Assembly (NCBI GenBank): GCA_024036415.1
Contig: JAMWET010001218.1
Location: 310,001-374,000 of the forward strand
Reading direction: 5' to 3'
Length of the DNA: 64,000 nt
Origin: Prochilodus magdalenae
Lineage: Eukaryota; Chordata; Actinopteri; Characiformes; Prochilodontidae
Shown here: one piece after another, positions 60,133-64,000 of the stretch
Position numbering within the stretch: the first letter of the stretch is position 1
How the letters are laid out: each line of letters opens with the position of its first letter
Program-made: the position numbers and the translations under genes
Notes under the pieces: model-generated
Databases searched by the model: none
Told to the model about the DNA's origin: nothing
Seen by the model: only the letters and a program-made list of their open reading frames with translations

Positions 60133-61657
60133 AGTGGTGTGAAAAAGTGTTTGCCCCCTTCATGAATTCTTATCTTTTTGCATGTTTGTCTCTTAAATGT
60201 TTCAGATCATCAAATAAAAAAAGAGAAAAAAAAATCAAACCAAACCTACATGGCCCTGTGTGAAAATGTGTTTGCCCCCTAAACCTAATAACTGGTTAGG
60301 CCACCCTTAGCAGCAACAACTGCAATCAAGCGTTTGCGGTAAATTCAAATGAGTCCTTCACAGCTCTGTGGAGAAATTTTGGCCCACTCATCTTTGTAGA
60401 ATTGTTGTAATTCAGCCACACTGGGAGGGATTTCGATCATGAACTGCCCTTTTTAAGGTCATGCTTCAACATCTCAATAAGATTCAGGTCAGGACAAAGT
60501 CTTTACTTTGTTTTTCTTCAGCCATTCAGAGGTGGACTTGCTGGTGTGTTTTGGATCATTTTCCTGCTGCAGAACCTAAGTTCGTTTCAGCTTGAGGTCA
60601 CGAACAGATAGCTGTACATTCTCCTCAGGATATTTTGGTAGACAGTGGAATTCATGGTTCTATTTATCACAAAAAGTCTTCCAGGCCCTGAAGCAGCAAA
60701 ACAGCCCAAGACCACCACACTACCACCACCATATTTTATTGTAGGTATTGACGTTCTGTTTCTGAATTGCTCAGCAGTGATTTTCGTCTTGGCACTCTGC
60801 CATGCAAGCTATTTTTGTCCGGTCTCTTTCTTATGGTGGAGTCATGAGCGCCAACCTTAACTGGTTGGTGTAGCTCAGCAGATAACACCACTACCCACCA
60901 GGGAGCCACCACTACATGTGGAAGACTGGGGTTCAAATCCCAGTCTGGATGACTATGCTGTGCTACACCAATAACAGTCAAGACTCCTAACACTACATTG
61001 GCCCACTTGTAATATGATTAACCCTTGCTCTGGATAAGAGCGTCAGCTAAATGTAAGTGAGGCCTGCAGTTCCTTGGATGTTGTTGTGGAGTCTTTTGTG
61101 ATCTGTTGGATGAATCATCGCTGCACTCTTGGGGCAATTCTGGTTGGCCGGCCACTCCTGGAAAGGTTCACCACTGTTCCACGTCTTTTGCCATTTGTGG
61201 ATAATGGCTCTCACTCTGGTTCCCTGGAGTCCCAAAACTTTGGAAACTTTGGAAAGACTGATAGATCTTTCTTTCTCATTTGTTCCTGAATTTCTTTGGA
61301 TCTTGGCATGATGTCTAGCTTTTGAGTATCTTTTGGTCTACTTCGCTTTGTCAGGCACGTCCTATTTAAGTTTTTTTTAATGGGAACAGGTGTGACTGTA
61401 ATCAGGCCTGGGTGTGACTACAGAAATTGAACTCAGGTGTGATAAACCACAGTCAAGTTATGTTTTAACTGGGGCAAACACTTTTTCACACAGGGCCATG
61501 TAGGTTTGGATTTTTTTCCTCCCTTAATAATTAAAACTTTAATTTAAGTGTTGTCTTTGATATTTAAATTAGTTTGATGATCTGAAACCATTAAGAGTGA
61601 CACACTTGCAAAGAAATAAGAAATCATCAGGGAAGCAAACACTTTTTTACACCACTG
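60133..61657 (-). mobile_element. Tc1-like transposon with IR/DR-type ends, interrupted by a SINE
   Basis: Outer ends GTGGTGTgAAAAAGTGTTTG and the inverse CACTTTTTTACACCAC. Inner, more similar repeats occur near 60250 (TGTGTGAAAATGTGTTTGCC) and 61465-61495. The minus strand retains a transposase N-terminus near 61235-61047 (VRAIIHKWQK). Decayed, and split by a SINE at 60863-61055. Confidence 0.8.
60863..61055 (+). mobile_element. tRNA-derived SINE
   Basis: A-box-like TGGTGTAGCTCAGCAGATA near the start and B box GGTTCAAATCC at 60930-60940, followed by a tRNA-unrelated body and a GGATAAGAGCGTCAGCTAAA tail found in many fish SINEs. It interrupts the Tc1-like element, which resumes at GTGAGGCCTGCAG. 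Confidence 0.85.
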
Positions 61658-61780
61658 TATATGAATGGTACAGTGCAGGTATGAGAATAGCAGCTCAATG
61701 TTCAGGTGAGCAGCTAAACAGCTTCCAGTACAGATGTACAGTATATAGATAAATAAGTATAGATCCAATACACGGCTAAG

Positions 61781-64000
61781 AAGCAAGATAATGTTTCTCA
61801 TTTTATTAATCAAAACATAAAAACTCTGATCCAGGCAGGGAACTGTGGAGCAGACCGGTTAGAGCTGCATTCTGTACAATCTGAAATACTGCCCTCTACA
61901 GTACAGATAATAAAATAATCATATTCCCACTCCATTACTAAAAGGTCCCACTCCATTACTGAACGTTGTCTTTGCACTGGCTGCCTATATTTTAAAAGCT
62001 GTAAAGATAAAATTGAAGGTGTCCACACTGCAAGCATTCCTCAGCCAGTCTAAAAGACTTGTAGGTGTATGAGAGCAGGGGTGGGCGATCAGACACTTCG
62101 GTTTTCATGTCACACAGTGTCCAGTCCCTTAATCAGTTTTAGTAAACTGGAACTGACAAAAAAGCCTCAGTAGTGCCAAATTTAAAATATGTTATCAAAA
62201 CTGAAAAATACAAAAACCTTCACTTATTGCCCTGTACTAGATCCACATAATACTGAAGAATACTAGTTACACTCTATTGCTAATCAAATATGCAGGTTGT
62301 CAGTGTTCTTTAACTACCAACATGATCCACAATATGTTCAGAGAAGCATATACTGAGACCACAAAAGGGCATTACAACAATAAATACTATCAAACTGCCC
62401 ACACTAATAGAGTGTCACTAAGAGCAGAATATTTTAACTAAAAGTAATAACGGAAATGCCAGATCTATTCTCAAATACACAAAGAGGATCATTAATGGGA
62501 AATTAAAAGAATTTTAGTTCTGCACAGTTTAGTCACTGAGACGTAAAATTATTCAGACTGGTTGGATGTCAAATGTTTAATTGAGGAGAATCCTTCAAAA
62601 GTCATGACGTCTACAACACAAACATAGCCATTATAATAAGTATCCAAACCTCCAGTAACACTACATGAGTCGGCTGAGTTTTAATACTATAGAGAATTCT
62701 TCTAAAACCCTGCATGTATCTGTGCACCACGAAATAATTAAATAACTGTTTACACCACAACTGTATCCACAAAACCTCCATTTCCGTCACAGCAAACAGC
62801 ACAACACAACCTGAGGCCAAACACAGACTCTCACACTGTTGGTTTAGATTAATACAACAAACTAAAGATATTGGTTGCTGGTGTAGCTCTGGAGGACTGA
62901 ACACATCTCAGTCATAATGATCAGTATGACGAGAAAACTTTCAACACAGGTTTAATTCTCAAGTCTGGAGCAACAACATACTGGTGCTGTGTGACGCTGA
63001 GCACTGTGCAGTCAGCATTTTGCCAGTACTATGTTAAATGTAAGCCACTCTGAGTTGACAGAAAGCCATGTCAGTCTGTCAATCTTTTAGATGAACAGAT
63101 CTCAGCTATTGTTAGTCTAGTCCTCCTCTTCTCTCTAACAGAGAGCTTTAGCAAAGTAGTAAAGTGATGCTGAGCGTGATTCACCTGAACTTTCACCAGC
63201 TGAAAAAAGTACATGAAAAATCCCCAGTGATGACGGTTACAAGCTCCACGTCGCACCCACAGACAACCACATCACTGTAACACCATCACAGCCCAACCTG
63301 AAACATCAGGCAGAGCATTTGTAAGAGTTCAAGGTAACATCTCTCAGGGGGACAGCTTTAGGGGTGTTAAACTCTGGTTCCTATCACCATCTCTGTGAAT
63401 AATTCTCACTCAGCAGGTTTCTCTAGCACACAACATTTCACATCTAACCACACTGAATGCCTTCGTTTACATCGTAATCATTGAACTGTGCAGAATTTCT
63501 CAGAAAGTATCAGTGAATTCTCCATCATCAAAGACAATCTTCCTTCGGTACTTTCCACAGACAGTAAAGGAGGATTTGGGTGTGACATGTTACGCAGAGG
63601 TCCAGGCTGAGCCTCTGCCCATAAGCCCCGGTGGTTGGACATGACATGGGTGCCATTCACCATCACTTGTTATACATGAGACAGCTAAAGGCCTGTTGGC
63701 TCCTTCATTACTGGACTAAGAGCCCGAGCGAGAGGTGCACCTGCCCTTGGCTGTGGCATTAGGGTTGAATTCCAGATGGCTCCAATGGATCTCAGGCTGG
63801 CACTGGACGTGGCCTACAGATCATCTGTAGTCTCTCTCTTTCGACACACACACAGGCCTCCAGGAATAAAATGGCAGCTCTTTTCTGTCCTCTAAGCTTC
63901 GCATCAGGGACACAGAGCAATTTCTGCAAGGAGCTATGAATTTACAGGTCCAGCAAATACAGCTACAGATTGCAGAACACGTGCCACTGCTGGGCTGTTT
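61781..64000. other. No gene recognised
   Basis: AT-rich sequence with only short open frames, none showing splice-bounded family motifs. It could hold distal 5' exons of slc4a10 that are too short to recognise. Confidence 0.45.

Noticed and set aside
60863..60955. tRNA gene
   Set aside because: It has A- and B-box-like segments but no complete cloverleaf, and a SINE body and tail follow. It is a tRNA-derived SINE.

Overview
The window is vertebrate nuclear DNA, almost certainly from a ray-finned (teleost) fish. The evidence is short exons with consensus GT/AG borders in AT-rich introns, many Tc1/mariner-type transposon remnants of the kinds common in fish, a tRNA-derived SINE, fish-type LINE tails ending in simple repeats, and abundant microsatellites. 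It is not bacterial or viral. No operons, CRISPR arrays or rRNA were seen.

Two multi-exon protein-coding genes account for nearly all the coding signal, and they converge tail to tail. On the + strand, about 333-15527, lies the 3' two-thirds of a soluble adenylyl cyclase gene (adcy10). Its cyclase domains are encoded upstream of the window. What is present is the P-loop NTPase module and the long alpha-helical C-terminal region, in about 22 exons ending in a stop at 15527 and two AATAAA signals. On the - strand, about 55145-16852, lies an SLC4-family electroneutral Na+/HCO3- transporter that best fits slc4a10 (NBCn2/NCBE). I could assemble 26 exons whose phases all agree and which total 3321 nt, or 1106 codons plus stop. 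The two stop codons are only about 1.3 kb apart. One gene encodes a bicarbonate-activated cAMP producer and the other moves bicarbonate across the plasma membrane, so the pairing is biologically suggestive. In human the two genes are on different chromosomes.

Layout: 1-15.6 kb, adcy10 exons and introns, with a Tc1-like remnant near 5.2-6.0 kb, a second relative near 12.4-12.8 kb and a long TG tract abutting one 3' splice site. 15.6-16.85 kb, the convergent 3' ends. 16.85-41.3 kb, slc4a10 coding exons 26 to 2, with Tc1-like insertions in introns at 19.05-19.58 and 21.55-22.70 kb, further remnants, and an unrecognised open block at 33.4-33.8 kb. 41.3-55.1 kb, the large first intron, rich in repeats, including a near-perfect 116-bp inverted repeat at 47.9-48.2 kb. 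55.1-55.4 kb, a candidate first exon and promoter. 55.4-64 kb, 5' flank or alternative upstream exon territory, with microsatellites, a 105-bp foldback element flanked by a 5-bp duplication, and a Tc1-like element at 60.13-61.66 kb that has been invaded by a SINE.

Exon borders were set by hand from splice consensus, reading phase and recalled family protein sequence. Most are firm. Two adcy10 junctions (around 3.6-3.7 kb and 5.08 kb) and the extreme 5' end of slc4a10 are uncertain.
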